Source of the DNA: Paenibacillus cremeus
GTDB taxonomy: Bacteria > Bacillota > Bacilli > Paenibacillales > NBRC-103111
Reading direction: 5' to 3'
Length of the DNA: 64,000 bases
Assembly: GCF_007786445.1 (NCBI RefSeq)
Contig: NZ_VNJI01000013.1
Span: forward strand, 62,001 to 126,000
The notes below the pieces were generated by a model. That model did no database searches and was not told the origin of the DNA. It worked only from the letters and a program-made list of their open reading frames with translations. Below, piece by piece: positions 1-10,881 of this stretch; position 1 is the first letter of the stretch; every line of letters starts with the position of its first letter. The position numbers were made by a program, and so were the translations under genes.

Positions 1-31
1 CTACTGCTGCGTTTAAGATCCAAATTCCCAT
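1..31 (-). CDS. pyrC: Start of probable dihydroorotase (partial, cut by window edge)
   Basis: Only the first ten codons are present (MGIWILNAAV), read leftward off the window. A GGAGG ribosome binding site at 37-41 lies five bases before the ATG, so a real gene starts here. The identity is inferred from position: in Firmicute pyr operons pyrC, the zinc enzyme that closes carbamoyl-aspartate to dihydroorotate, directly follows pyrB. The visible residues alone do not prove the family. Confidence 0.6.
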   Translation of the reverse strand, partial: MGIWILNAAV

Positions 32-84
32 AGGAACCTCCGTTTACCTTGTCGATGAAATAAGTGCGCTTATCAGGTAATGTG

Positions 85-1772
<1,688 letters not shown>

Positions 1773-1777
1773 CCAGC

Positions 1778-1806
1778 ATTATCCCATGTTCGACATCGGT
1801 TGTCAA
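1778..1806 (-). promoter_or_regulatory. Sigma-A promoter of the pyr operon
   Basis: On the minus strand a perfect -35 TTGACA (1801-1806) is followed by a 17-base spacer and a -10 GATAAT (1778-1783). The predicted start lies just upstream of the PyrR-binding loop, so the whole attenuator is transcribed. Confidence 0.85.
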
Positions 1807-1832
1807 TAGGTGCCGCGGAGTGTCGACAAGCA

Positions 1833-1862
1833 TTGCTTGCGGCGGGGGTTTTATGCTATAAA
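1833..1862 (+). promoter_or_regulatory. Possible promoter for dapH
   Basis: TTGCTT (1833-1838), an 18-base spacer and TATAAA (1857-1862) lie about 90 bases before dapH. The match is moderate. The two promoters of the pyr operon and dapH would stand back to back here. Confidence 0.4.
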
Positions 1863-1949
1863 AGAGGTATCATTTGATTGGCGGCTGGCAGCAATTGCAT
1901 CGCAAGCTGCATAGTACAGGCCATTACATAAGGAGCTGGAATTTCTTTT

Positions 1950-2663
1950 ATGTCTATTGAAATGAATACAGAAGAAGTCATCAACCTGATCAAAACCAGC
2001 AAGAAAAAAACACCTGTGAAAGTATATGTGAAGGGCGACCTGGAATCGATCTCCTTCGGAGACGGCATTCAAGCCTTCGTATCCGGTAAGAGCGGCGTAC
2101 TGTTCGGCGAATGGACCGCCATCAAAGCTGTGCTGGACGAGCAAGCGGCTAAAATCGAAGATTATGTCGTTGAAAACGACCGCCGCAACTCGGCGATTCC
2201 TCTGTTAGACCTCAAAGGCATCAATGCCCGCATTGAGCCAGGCGCGGTCATTCGTGAAATGGTCGGCATCGGCGACAATGCCATCATCATGATGGGCGCT
2301 GTGATCAACATCGGCGCTTCCATCGGTGCTGGCACCATGATCGACATGGGCGTTGTCATCGGCGGCCGCGTAAAAGTCGGTAACATGTGCCACATCGGCG
2401 CAGGCTCCGTCCTCGCTGGCGTTATCGAACCGCCTTCCGCTCAACCAGTAGTGATCGAAGACGACGTTCTGATCGGCGCTAACGCAGTTGTACTCGAAGG
2501 CGTACGCGTAGGCAAAGGCTCCGTCGTTGCTGCAGGCGCGGTCGTTGTTGAAGATGTGCCGGAATACACCGTTGTAGCTGGTACACCGGCTCGCGTTATT
2601 AAGAAAGTAGACGACAAGACGAAGTCCAAGACCGAAATTTTGAAAGACTTGCGCACCCTGTAA
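1950..2663 (+). CDS. dapH: Tetrahydrodipicolinate N-acetyltransferase
   Basis: DapH acetylates 2,3,4,5-tetrahydrodipicolinate with acetyl-CoA. It opens the acetylated branch of the diaminopimelate pathway, which feeds lysine and peptidoglycan synthesis. The 237-residue protein has an N-terminal helical domain, then the isoleucine- and glycine-rich hexapeptide repeats of a left-handed beta-helix (about residues 85-215), including segments such as [20 protein letters not shown] ribosome site AAGGAG precedes the ATG. The next gene downstream encodes the deacetylase of the same branch, and patA on the other side supplies the aminotransferase. MurE in this window carries the diaminopimelate-type motif, which fits. 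Confidence 0.95.
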   Translation: MSIEMNTEEVINLIKTSKKKTPVKVYVKGDLESISFGDGIQAFVSGKSGVLFGEWTAIKAVLDEQAAKIEDYVVENDRRNSAIPLLDLKGINARIEPGAVIREMVGIGDNAIIMMGAVINIGASIGAGTMIDMGVVIGGRVKVGNMCHIGAGSVLAGVIEPPSAQPVVIEDDVLIGANAVVLEGVRVGKGSVVAAGAVVVEDVPEYTVVAGTPARVIKKVDDKTKSKTEILKDLRTL

Positions 2664-2683
2664 GACGCAGCAGCGCACAGGTC

Positions 2684-2714
2684 AGGCTCGGCGAATCCAC
2701 GCCGGGCCTTTCTC
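2684..2714 (+). terminator. Weak terminator-like hairpin between dapH and the deacetylase gene
   Basis: AGGCTCGGCG (2684-2693) pairs with CGCCGGGCCT (2700-2709) apart from one mismatch or wobble, and is followed by a T-rich tail. It may lower read-through into the next gene rather than end the operon. Confidence 0.45.
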
Positions 2715-2751
2715 TTATCTATAAACTATGTAAGGAGGCATCGACAAGCCC

Positions 2752-3894
2752 ATGACCACCATCGCATCCAACCGATTCGTACAAATTCGCCGCGATTTGC
2801 ATCAAATTCCGGAGCCCGGCTTTCAAGAGTTCAAAACGCAGCAATACCTGCTAGACTATATCGCCAGCTTGCCGCAGGAACGGCTAGAGGTTAGAACCTG
2901 GCGGACCGGCATCCTTGTAAATGTGAAAGGGACGGCTCCCGAACGCAGATACGGCTACCGCGCCGACATGGACGGCCTGCCTATTCCTGAGGATACAGGC
3001 TACGAATTCAAATCGACGCATCCGGGCTTTATGCATGCCTGCGGCCACGATCTGCACATGACGATCGGCCTCGGCATCCTCAGCCATTTTGCCCACCATG
3101 CGATCCGCGACGATCTGACGTTCATTTTTCAGCCTGCGGAGGAAGGTCCGGGGGGCGCGAAGCCGATGCTCGAATGCGAGGAGCTGCAGGATCTGATGCC
3201 GGACGAAATCTTCGGCCTGCATATTGCGCCTGAATACCCAGTTGGAACCGTTGCAACGAAGCCGGGCATCTTGTTCGCCAACACCTCGGAGCTGTTCATC
3301 GACCTCAAGGGAAAAGGCGGACATGCCGCATTCCCGCACAAAGCGAACGACATGGTGATTGCGGCCTGTCAGCTTGTTGGCCAGCTGCAAACCATCATCT
3401 CGAGAAACGTCGATCCGTTAGATTCTTCGGTCATTACGATCGGCAAAATCGAAGGCGGCACGAAACAAAACATCATCGCCGAGAACGCTCGCTTGGAAGG
3501 AACGATAAGAACCTTTTCCGCGGAGACGATGACTCGGGTAAAAGCTCGGATCGAAGCGCTCGTGCGAGGGATTGAAGCTGGTTTTGAGTGCAGCGCAAGC
3601 ATCGACTACGGCTCCAACTACCGCCAGGTGTTCAACGACCCGCAGGTCACAAGCGAATTTATGACGTGGGTTCAAGAAACCCAGCAGGATGCGATTCAGT
3701 TCATCGAGAGTAAAGAAGCAATGACGGGCGAAGATTTCGGGTACTTCCTGGAGCGAATCCCTGGCTTTATGTTCTGGCTCGGTGTCGACACACCTTATGG
3801 CCTGCACCATGCCAAGCTCGAACCAAGCGAGAATGCGATCGATACCGCGATCCAGCTGATGACCCGCTACCTCACGTGGAGAGCATCCAAGTAA
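2752..3894 (+). CDS. ykuR: N-acetyldiaminopimelate deacetylase (M20 family, YkuR type)
   Basis: The enzyme removes the acetyl group from N-acetyl-LL-diaminopimelate, the last step of the acetylase branch. It is a two-metal M20 amidohydrolase of 380 residues. The metal-binding ACGHDLHM motif is at residues 96-103, the EEGPGG motif with the general-base glutamate is near 130, and the lid/dimerisation domain is in the middle. The nearby dapH and patA genes argue for this substrate over the related aminoacylases and auxin-conjugate hydrolases. The AAGGAGG site is unusually far from the ATG (about 13 bases). In B. subtilis the equivalent pair is ykuQ-ykuR. Confidence 0.92.
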   Translation: MTTIASNRFVQIRRDLHQIPEPGFQEFKTQQYLLDYIASLPQERLEVRTWRTGILVNVKGTAPERRYGYRADMDGLPIPEDTGYEFKSTHPGFMHACGHDLHMTIGLGILSHFAHHAIRDDLTFIFQPAEEGPGGAKPMLECEELQDLMPDEIFGLHIAPEYPVGTVATKPGILFANTSELFIDLKGKGGHAAFPHKANDMVIAACQLVGQLQTIISRNVDPLDSSVITIGKIEGGTKQNIIAENARLEGTIRTFSAETMTRVKARIEALVRGIEAGFECSASIDYGSNYRQVFNDPQVTSEFMTWVQETQQDAIQFIESKEAMTGEDFGYFLERIPGFMFWLGVDTPYGLHHAKLEPSENAIDTAIQLMTRYLTWRASK

Positions 3895-3920
3895 TTTCAA
3901 GGATTCGCTTTAAATAAAAA

Positions 3921-3976
3921 TAAACAAGCTGCTTTTCCTCCAGCATCACGCCAAAGGGAAACAGCTTGTTTTTTTA
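3921..3976. terminator. Bidirectional terminator between ykuR and patA
   Basis: AAACAAGCTG (3922-3931) pairs with CAGCTTGTTT (3962-3971). T runs on both sides serve the two converging genes. Confidence 0.8.
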
Positions 3977-3997
3977 TACACCAGTATCTAATCCCTA

Positions 3998-5176
3998 TTA
4001 CAATGTCTTCACGAACATTTCCAGCTTCTCCATGGCCCGCTCCAGCACTTCCATACCGTAAGCATAGGAGATTCGGATATAGCCCTCGCCATAAATCGAG
4101 AACGCATCGCCAGGCACGACCGCCACACGCTGCTCCTCCAGCAATCGCATTGTAAAATCCATAGAGCTTAATCCGTACTGCTGGATCGAAGGGAACAAGT
4201 AGAAGGCGCCTTCCGGCTTAACCAAATCGATCCCCATCCCAACCAATCGATCATACACGAAATCGCGCCGCTTCACGTACTCCGCCTTCATCGGGAGCGC
4301 ATCGTCGATGCCCGCCGTCAGGGCTTCAATCGCCGCGTACTGGCTGATCGAACTCGCGCAGGTGACGTTATACTGATGCACCTTCACCATATGCTGGGAC
4401 AAGTAGGCTGGAGCCAGCGTGAAGCCAATTCGCCAACCGGTCATCGAATGCGATTTGGAGAGTCCGTTAATGACAATCGTCTTGTCCCGCATGCCCGGCA
4501 GCGCAGCGATCGAACGGTGAGGCGCATCATAGATGAGCTCACTGTAGATTTCGTCCGAAATGATAAAGAGATCACGGGCTTCCAGCAGCCGAGCCATCTC
4601 GAGCAGCTCGTCCTCCGTCATCACCCGGCCGGTCGGATTCGAAGGGTAGCATAAAATGATGCAGCGCGTCTTGTCCGTCAAATGCGGCTCCAGCAGCTCA
4701 GCCGTCAGCTTAAAGCCATTGTCCCGCGTATCGACATAGACAGGCACGCCTCCACAAAGCCGAACCAATGGCTCATACCCCGGATAGATCGGGCCTGGCA
4801 AAATCACCTCTGCGCCTTCGGTTAGGATCGTTCTCAGCGTAATATCCAGTGCCTGGCTGGCGCCGGTTGTTACAATGATTTCATCCGCCGCGTTATACTT
4901 GAGGCCGTATTTTGCTTCCGCAAACGATGAGATCGCTTGCCTTAGCTCCGGCAGACCGGGATTCGGCGTATAGGTTGTCCGATGATCTGCAATCGCCTGC
5001 TCAGCCGATCTCAGAATGTGCTCCGGCGTCGGGAAATCCGGCTGGCCAATCGTTAATGTGATGGCGTCTTTATAAGTGCTGACCAAATTCGAGATTTTCC
5101 GGATGCCCGAAATTTGAATCTCGTTTACCCGCGGGTTAATTAAACGCTCCAGCCTCTCCATCCCAATGCCCCCCAT
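3998..5176 (-). CDS. patA: Aminotransferase class I/II, probable N-acetyl-LL-diaminopimelate aminotransferase
   Basis: This is a PLP fold-type I aminotransferase of 392 residues. The PLP lysine lies in the motif SKSHSMTGWRIG (lysine 241 in the longest form). The PLP-phosphate and ring contacts are visible as TTGASQAL near 104, CYPSNPTG near 176 and the SDEIYSEL stretch near 207. In B. subtilis PatA carries out the transamination step between DapH and the deacetylase, and here it lies face to face with those two genes, which supports that role. Close relatives act on aromatic amino acids, so specificity is inferred. A second ATG at 5159-5161 (MERLERLIN) is also a possible start. The gene begins only a few bases after rluD, so lspA-rluD-patA look like one transcript. 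Confidence 0.88.
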   Translation of the reverse strand: MGGIGMERLERLINPRVNEIQISGIRKISNLVSTYKDAITLTIGQPDFPTPEHILRSAEQAIADHRTTYTPNPGLPELRQAISSFAEAKYGLKYNAADEIIVTTGASQALDITLRTILTEGAEVILPGPIYPGYEPLVRLCGGVPVYVDTRDNGFKLTAELLEPHLTDKTRCIILCYPSNPTGRVMTEDELLEMARLLEARDLFIISDEIYSELIYDAPHRSIAALPGMRDKTIVINGLSKSHSMTGWRIGFTLAPAYLSQHMVKVHQYNVTCASSISQYAAIEALTAGIDDALPMKAEYVKRRDFVYDRLVGMGIDLVKPEGAFYLFPSIQQYGLSSMDFTMRLLEEQRVAVVPGDAFSIYGEGYIRISYAYGMEVLERAMEKLEMFVKTL

Positions 5177-5179
5177 GAC

Positions 5180-6136
5180 TTACCTTGTTTTTAACAGCTC
5201 CAGCAGCTGGTTCATATCCTCCGGCAGCGGCGCTTCAAATTGCAGCATTTCCCCTGTTCGTGGATGCTTAAAGCCAAGTACAGCAGCATGCAGCGCTTGG
5301 CCATCCATCGTCAGCCCCCGATTGCGGACCGGTCCGTAAGCCGGATCGCCAACCAGCGGGTGGCCGATAAATTTCATATGCACCCGGATCTGGTGCGTTC
5401 TTCCGGTCTCCAGCTTCAGCTCCAGCAAGGTGTAATCGCCGAACCGCTCCAGTACGACGAAATGCGTCACCGCGTGCTTACTGTTTTTCTCCGTTACGGT
5501 ATAAAGCTTACGGTCCTTCGGATCGCGTCCGATTGGTGCATCTATGGTCCCGTTGTCATGAGGCACATTGCGGTGAACCAAAGCGATATACTTGCGCGTG
5601 ACCGTATGCGCCTTGAGCTGTTCCGTTAAACCGGCGTGTGCTAGATCGTTTTTAGCGACCATCAGAAGTCCAGACGTGTCTTTATCAATCCGGTGAACGA
5701 TTCCTGGACGCATCACCCCGTTAATTCCGGACAAATCCTTACAGTGGTGCAGGAGCGCATTTACGAGCGTTCCGCTGTGATGTCCGAAGGCCGGATGAAC
5801 GACCATTCCCCGCGGCTTATTAATGACGATGACATCCGAATCCTCGTAAACAACCTCCAGCGGAATGTCCTCCGGCTTCATATCCAGTTCTTCCGGCTCC
5901 GGCATCGTAAGTACGATCGTCTGCCCTTCTGAAAGCTTCTGATTCGGCTTGACCGTACGTCCATCCACCAATACAAAGCCATCCTTAATCCACTGCTGAA
6001 TTTGTGTCCGCGACGTCTCTTCCTCTATCGCTTCCGTCAAAAACTTATCCAGCCTCTCGCCTGAATCCTCCGCGACCGTGACCCACTCATGCCGCTGCTC
6101 CGACGTTTCCAACTCCGGCCCGGTGATTCCGCTCAT
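5180..6136 (-). CDS. rluD: Pseudouridine synthase, RluA/RluD family with S4 domain
   Basis: It converts specific uridines in ribosomal RNA to pseudouridine. From the chosen start the protein has 318 residues: an N-terminal S4 RNA-binding domain (about 20-80), then the RluA-type catalytic domain with HRIDKDTSG at about 148-156, where the aspartate after HRI is catalytic. The open frame extends 34 codons further upstream, but the ATG at 6134-6136 overlaps the lspA stop as ATGA, a typical coupled start, and the S4 domain begins soon after it. The B. subtilis neighbour of lspA is ylyB, the same family. The exact RNA target is not shown by the sequence. Confidence 0.93.
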   Translation of the reverse strand: MSGITGPELETSEQRHEWVTVAEDSGERLDKFLTEAIEEETSRTQIQQWIKDGFVLVDGRTVKPNQKLSEGQTIVLTMPEPEELDMKPEDIPLEVVYEDSDVIVINKPRGMVVHPAFGHHSGTLVNALLHHCKDLSGINGVMRPGIVHRIDKDTSGLLMVAKNDLAHAGLTEQLKAHTVTRKYIALVHRNVPHDNGTIDAPIGRDPKDRKLYTVTEKNSKHAVTHFVVLERFGDYTLLELKLETGRTHQIRVHMKFIGHPLVGDPAYGPVRNRGLTMDGQALHAAVLGFKHPRTGEMLQFEAPLPEDMNQLLELLKTR

Positions 6137-6660
6137 GATTGTGCGTCCCCGCTTTCCAGTGTCGTACGGCCGTTCTGCTTCGCCTCGCGGCGCCAGTTCA
6201 GGAAGGAATCCAGGAAGATCAGTGCCACCCCGATGCAAATCGCCGAATCCGCCAAGTTAAAAATCGGATACGTATAATCGACCGCTTTTCCGAACAAGTT
6301 GAATTGGAAGCGGAGCTGCAAAAAGTCCACCACCTCGCCAAAGAATGCGCGATCAATGAAGTTGCCTAGCGCCCCGCCGAGCAGCAGGCTCAAAGCCACC
6401 GGCAGCAGCTGCTTGCCTTCTTTCATCGTTTTTCTCAAGTACCAAATGATGCCGAGCGCTACGGCGAGCGTAATGACGATGAAGAACCAGCGCTGGTTCT
6501 GCAAAATCCCGAAAGCAGCCCCGCGATTCCGATGCGACGTAATTTGGAAAAACTCGCCGATCACCGAGCGCGATTCCCCCAGCATGAGTCGGTTCACAAT
6601 CATCCACTTGGAGGCTTGATCCAGCAGTAATACGATCAATGCATAAACATAATATCTCAA
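6133..6660 (-). CDS. lspA: Lipoprotein signal peptidase II
   Basis: LspA cuts the signal peptide of prolipoproteins at the lipid-modified cysteine in the cytoplasmic membrane. The 175-residue protein shows four hydrophobic segments. The catalytic motifs are visible as NRGAAFGIL and GNFIDRAFFGEVVDFL, the latter with both aspartates of the aspartyl peptidase. The start codon is TTG, not ATG: AAGGAG lies ten bases upstream of TTG AGA TAT. Its products here would include the lipoproteins at 38906, 47401, 53758 and 58171. Confidence 0.95.
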   Translation of the reverse strand: MRYYVYALIVLLLDQASKWMIVNRLMLGESRSVIGEFFQITSHRNRGAAFGILQNQRWFFIVITLAVALGIIWYLRKTMKEGKQLLPVALSLLLGGALGNFIDRAFFGEVVDFLQLRFQFNLFGKAVDYTYPIFNLADSAICIGVALIFLDSFLNWRREAKQNGRTTLESGDAQS

Positions 6661-6799
6661 CTACTAACAGCTCCTTCTTCTGTTCCCGATGTTTATTGCG
6701 CGGCGGACTTTCCTGCGATGCAAGGATTTTCCTTCGCTAAAAACAGCCGGATACGCTAAAAATACAAGCACATGCAATTTTGAAAAGGAGGCGTCATTG

Positions 6800-7567
6800 A
6801 TGACGAACCATCCGAACAATCCGAATAATCCAAACGGGCTTTCCGCCGCACAGCTTGAGCAGTTAACCGCAGCGCTGCGCGAGGAAAAAGAGTGGCTGGA
6901 TCATCATTTTGAAGCTGATCATCATTACGGGCTGGAGGATTCGCTTCGCATTCAAACCGGCGAGCTCTCCGCTTACGATAATCATCCCGGCGATCTTGGC
7001 TCAGAAACCTTTGAGCGTGGAAAAGATCTGGCCTTAAACGAAAATGCTTCCCGTCACCTAAGCGACGTTAACGACGCATTGCAGCGCATGGAAGCCGGCG
7101 ACTACGGCCTTTGCCGCACCTGCGGTCAGCCTATTCCCTTCGAACGGCTGCAAGCTATGCCTACCGCGGCTTATTGTATTAACCACGTGCCGACTCCTCA
7201 GTCAGCGGAGCATGACCGGCCGATCGAAGAGGAGGTCATGTCCTTCGGACGCTCCAGCTTAGACGAGAAGCAGGATCAGACGGAGTTTGACGGCGAAGAC
7301 GCCTGGCAAATCGTCGAGAGCTGGGGCTCGTCTAACACGCCCGCCATGGCCGAGAATCCCAACGAATCCGACAACTACAGTGATATGGAGGTCGAGCCCG
7401 ACGAAAACGTCGGCTATGTGGAATCGTTCGAAAGCTTCGTCGCCACGGACATGTACGGCAAGCAGATCACCGTCGTCCGCAACAAAGCTTACCAGAACTA
7501 TATGCATAGCGGCGAAGGTGATGGACTGCTGGAGCCCGAACGATCTGTCGAAGACGACTACAATTGA
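6800..7567 (+). CDS. ylyA: DksA/TraR-type zinc-finger protein, YlyA/YteA family
   Basis: The likely start is the ATG at 6800, nine bases after AAGGAGG. A longer in-frame form from 6689 lacks a ribosome site. The protein has 255 residues. After an Asn-Pro-rich N terminus comes an acidic helical stretch, then a DksA-type finger with CRTC and, about 20 residues later, CINH, so the last ligand appears to be His rather than Cys. The C-terminal part is acidic. Family members bind RNA polymerase; B. subtilis YlyA affects sporulation gene expression. Position between ileS and lspA matches B. subtilis ylyA, but the gene is on the opposite strand from both neighbours, and so must have its own promoter. 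Confidence 0.82.
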   Translation: MTNHPNNPNNPNGLSAAQLEQLTAALREEKEWLDHHFEADHHYGLEDSLRIQTGELSAYDNHPGDLGSETFERGKDLALNENASRHLSDVNDALQRMEAGDYGLCRTCGQPIPFERLQAMPTAAYCINHVPTPQSAEHDRPIEEEVMSFGRSSLDEKQDQTEFDGEDAWQIVESWGSSNTPAMAENPNESDNYSDMEVEPDENVGYVESFESFVATDMYGKQITVVRNKAYQNYMHSGEGDGLLEPERSVEDDYN

Positions 7568-7585
7568 GCCCGATAACGCAGAAAC

Positions 7586-7645
7586 AACGAGCTGCTCCAA
7601 GTCAGAAGCATGGCTTCCCTTGGAGATTCAGCTCGTTCTTTCTTT
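7586..7645. terminator. Terminator between ylyA and ileS
   Basis: A long interrupted stem, AACGAGCTG plus CTCCAAG with CTTGGAG plus CAGCTCGTT (7586-7637), is followed by CTTCTTTCTT on the plus strand. It serves ylyA, and possibly ileS coming from the other side. Confidence 0.7.
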
Positions 7646-7662
7646 ACATTCCAAGCCTATAC

Positions 7663-10443
7663 TTAGGATGCCGCTCCGGCGGCACCGGATTTAATAACGT
7701 TGGCGCATCGTTTGCACAGCGTGGAGTGCTCCTCGTCGTGCCCGACTTCAGGTGTGACGATCCAGCAGCGCTCGCATTTTTCACCGTCAGCGACTGTGAT
7801 TTTTACCGCGCCGCCCTTAAAGCTGTGTGCTCCCTCTGGTACAGCTGCCCCTTCATACACTTGAACGGCCGAGACAATGAACAGCTGATCGAGCTGATCG
7901 AAGCCTTTTAAAAGCTCTGCCGTTTCCGCATTCGGATACAGCTGTACAGCCGCGCTGAGTGAGTTGCCGATGAGCTTCTCTTTCCGTGCTTCCTCGAGTG
8001 CTTTCAATACTTCATCTCGAAGCTCGATAAACTTCTCCCACTTTTCTTCCAACGTATCGTTAAACAGGCTGGCATCCACGACCGGCAGCTCCGCGACTTG
8101 AACTGTAGGCAGCTCCGTTCCAGGGATATACTTCCAAACCTCATCTGCTGTGTGCGGAAGAATTGGAGCGATCAGTTTAGTTATTGCCGTGAGTGCATCA
8201 TATAATACCGTTTGCGCCGCGCGTCGGCCCGCATCGGATGGCAAGCTTGCATACAAGCGATCTTTCAAAATATCCAGATAGAACGCACTCATCTCCACAG
8301 CGCAGAAATGGTGCACAGTCTGATAAACGATGTGGAATTCATAGTTGTCATATGCTTTGACGACACGCTCGATCATCCGGTTCATCCGCAGCAATGCAAA
8401 TCGATCCAGCTCTCTCATATCCGCGGCAGCTACACGATCCGTTGCCGGATTAAAGTCTGACAGATTGCCGAGCAAGAAGCGCAGCGTGTTGCGGATTTTA
8501 CGGTAATTTTCCGAGATTTGGTTCAAAATGTTATCCGAGATACGAACATCGGACTGATAATCCACCGAAGATACCCAAAGGCGGAGAATATCGGCACCGA
8601 GCTTGTCGCACACTTGATTCGGATCGATGGTATTGCCGAGCGACTTGGACATTTTGCGCCCTTCGCCGTCTAGCGTAAAGCCGTGGCTCAGGATGCCTTT
8701 GTACGGCGACTGGCCTTTTACCGCTACACCGGTGATCAAAGACGAGTTGTACCAGCCGCGGTATTGGTCCGAGCCTTCCAGGTACAGGTCCGCCGGCCAC
8801 TGCAGCTCCTCGCGGGAGTCAAGCACAGCCACATGGCTGGAGCCGGAGTCAAACCATACGTCCATAATGTCTGTTTCTTTGCGGAAATGTTCATGACCGC
8901 ACTTAGAGCAGGTGACGCCGGATGGAAGAAGATCTTTTTCCTCTCTTACAAACCAGGCGTTGGAGCCTTCCTGTTCGAAAATGCCCGCCACGTGCTCAAT
9001 CGTCTCTTGGTTCGCGAGCGGCTCGTTACAGCTCTTGCAATAGAAAATCGGGATCGGCACACCCCACGCGCGCTGACGGGAAATACACCAATCTCCGCGG
9101 TCGGCGATCATGTTGTGTAGACGAATTTCGCCCCACTCTGGCGTCCATTTGATGCGCTTGATCTCTTCCAGCATCTCGCTTCTGAATTTGTCGATCGAAG
9201 CAAACCATTGCTCGGTGGCACGGTAAATGACCGGCTTCTTCGTCCGCCAATCGTGCGGGTATTGATGCTGAATCGTCGACACGTGAAGCAGATGCCCGGA
9301 TTCCGTCAGCATATCGATAATCACTTTGTTGGCCTTCTCATAGAACATCCCTTCAAAGCCAGGCGCCTCCGCCGTAAAATGGCCCTGGTTGTCCACCGGA
9401 CACAGGACGCCTAAGTTATACCGCCCGCTCACGATAAAGTCATCTTCACCATGACCCGGTGCCGTATGCACGCAGCCTGTACCCGCTTCGAGGGTAACGT
9501 GCTCTCCGACCATAACAAGCGACGTACGATCATAAAACGGATGGCGGCACAGCACGTGCTCCAGCTCGCTGCCTTTTACCGTAGACAATACAGACACGTC
9601 GGACCAGCCGATTTCCTTCGCTGCCGCTTCCAGCAGCCCTTGCGCCAGAACGTACTTCTTCCCTGCAGCTTCGACAACCACGTAATCAAAATCAGGATGC
9701 ACGCTGATCCCCAGGTTGGCAGGCAGCGTCCAAGGCGTTGTCGTCCAGATGACAATCGCTGCATCTTCCGGAAGCTTGCCCTTGCCGTCCTGAACTTGGA
9801 ACGCCACATAGATCGAGGACGAAGTTTTGTCCTTATATTCGATCTCCGCTTCCGCGAGCGCGCTCTCGGACGATGGAGACCAGTAAACCGGCTTCAAGCC
9901 TTTATAGATGTAGCCTTTGTTGACCATGCCGCCGAAGACGCGAATTTGCTGTGCTTCATATTTCGGCTGCAGCGTAATATAGGGGTTGTTCCAGTCTCCG
10001 CGGATGCTGAGGCGCTTGAACTGCCCTTTTTGCCGCTCGACCCACTGCAGCGCATACTCCTTGCAGTAATCGCGGAATTCGGACACGCTCATCTTCTTGC
10101 GATCCACTTTGCCGCTGTTCGCAATCGCCTGCTCGATCGGAAGACCGTGAGTATCCCAACCCGGTACGTATGGAGCGTCATAGCCCTGCATCGTTTTAAA
10201 GCGGACAATAATATCCTTCAAAATTTTGTTCAGTGCATGGCCAATATGAATATCCCCGTTCGCGTACGGCGGTCCATCGTGCAAAATAAACTTCGGTTTG
10301 CCCTTCCGGCTGTCCTGCACTACCTTGTAGAGGTTCATTTCTTCCCATTGCTGCTGCATCTTCGGTTCCGCCTGAGGCAAATTCCCGCGCATCGGAAAAT
10401 CCGTTTGCAGCAAATTTAACGTTTTGCCATAATCCATGTCCAT
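7663..10443 (-). CDS. ileS: Isoleucyl-tRNA synthetase
   Basis: IleS charges tRNA-Ile with isoleucine and edits valine. The 926-residue length is normal for the bacterial form. The class I signatures are clear: HIGH at 66-69 within [16 protein letters not shown], and KMSKS within [10 protein letters not shown] in the second half. The C-terminal zinc site is present as CERCW and CKRC. The start MDMDYGK has AGGAG four bases before it; the second ATG two codons later is also possible. Expression is under the T-box directly upstream. In B. subtilis ileS also sits between divIVA and ylyA-lspA. Confidence 0.98.
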   Translation of the reverse strand: MDMDYGKTLNLLQTDFPMRGNLPQAEPKMQQQWEEMNLYKVVQDSRKGKPKFILHDGPPYANGDIHIGHALNKILKDIIVRFKTMQGYDAPYVPGWDTHGLPIEQAIANSGKVDRKKMSVSEFRDYCKEYALQWVERQKGQFKRLSIRGDWNNPYITLQPKYEAQQIRVFGGMVNKGYIYKGLKPVYWSPSSESALAEAEIEYKDKTSSSIYVAFQVQDGKGKLPEDAAIVIWTTTPWTLPANLGISVHPDFDYVVVEAAGKKYVLAQGLLEAAAKEIGWSDVSVLSTVKGSELEHVLCRHPFYDRTSLVMVGEHVTLEAGTGCVHTAPGHGEDDFIVSGRYNLGVLCPVDNQGHFTAEAPGFEGMFYEKANKVIIDMLTESGHLLHVSTIQHQYPHDWRTKKPVIYRATEQWFASIDKFRSEMLEEIKRIKWTPEWGEIRLHNMIADRGDWCISRQRAWGVPIPIFYCKSCNEPLANQETIEHVAGIFEQEGSNAWFVREEKDLLPSGVTCSKCGHEHFRKETDIMDVWFDSGSSHVAVLDSREELQWPADLYLEGSDQYRGWYNSSLITGVAVKGQSPYKGILSHGFTLDGEGRKMSKSLGNTIDPNQVCDKLGADILRLWVSSVDYQSDVRISDNILNQISENYRKIRNTLRFLLGNLSDFNPATDRVAAADMRELDRFALLRMNRMIERVVKAYDNYEFHIVYQTVHHFCAVEMSAFYLDILKDRLYASLPSDAGRRAAQTVLYDALTAITKLIAPILPHTADEVWKYIPGTELPTVQVAELPVVDASLFNDTLEEKWEKFIELRDEVLKALEEARKEKLIGNSLSAAVQLYPNAETAELLKGFDQLDQLFIVSAVQVYEGAAVPEGAHSFKGGAVKITVADGEKCERCWIVTPEVGHDEEHSTLCKRCANVIKSGAAGAAS

Positions 10444-10489
10444 TCCACTCCTAGCTTGACTTATCCATAATTAGTTGCAACAAGACCAA

Positions 10490-10784
10490 CAAAAAAAAGA
10501 CCCTGCATCTCCTCGGGCATGTTCTGAAAAACACACCCAGGGACGAGAAGTCTCGCGGTACCACCCTGATTAAGACCCGGCAACTGTTCGCTTAAAGGTC
10601 TTCACTCAACTGATCGATAACGGGATCACCCGATCCTCTTTACTGCCGTGAAGGTTCAAGAGACGCTCCTGGGTGATCTTCCATTGCCGCCGAAGGCCGG
10701 GCTCCCACCAAATCCCCGGTTCGCTGACTTCGTCATGCGCAACGTACTCGTCCCAATCAACGCTTTCCTGCTGGTTAACTTATA
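10490..10784 (-). promoter_or_regulatory. Isoleucine T-box riboswitch
   Basis: The minus strand carries AGGGTGGTACCGCGAGA (complement of 10551-10567), the conserved T-box sequence that pairs with the uncharged tRNA acceptor end. It is followed by a terminator stem with CCCTG/CAGGG arms and a run of nine T (about 10492-10545). A long structured leader precedes it, with a GAGTACG motif near its 5' end. A candidate specifier AUC (isoleucine) followed by A lies at 10675-10677. Uncharged tRNA-Ile should stabilise the antiterminator and turn on ileS. The specifier placement is inferred by eye. Confidence 0.93.
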
Positions 10785-10788
10785 CTGG

Positions 10789-10817
10789 AGTATAGCGAAA
10801 AAAAAGCGTTACGTCAA
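10789..10817 (-). promoter_or_regulatory. Sigma-A promoter of ileS
   Basis: TTGACG (10812-10817), a 17-base spacer and TATACT (10789-10794) on the minus strand, placed right before the T-box leader. Confidence 0.8.
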
Positions 10818-10881
10818 CTTCCCGCTCCGCGCAGAACCAAGACCTCTCCGCTCCGAGAGGCCTTGAGCATGTAAGTATGGC

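Noticed and set aside
9451-10419. 322-codon open frame opposite ileS
   Set aside because: Antisense to a conserved synthetase gene, with no own expression signals.
10648-10866. 72-codon plus-strand frame in the ileS leader
   Set aside because: It lies opposite the T-box riboswitch, whose structure explains the sequence.
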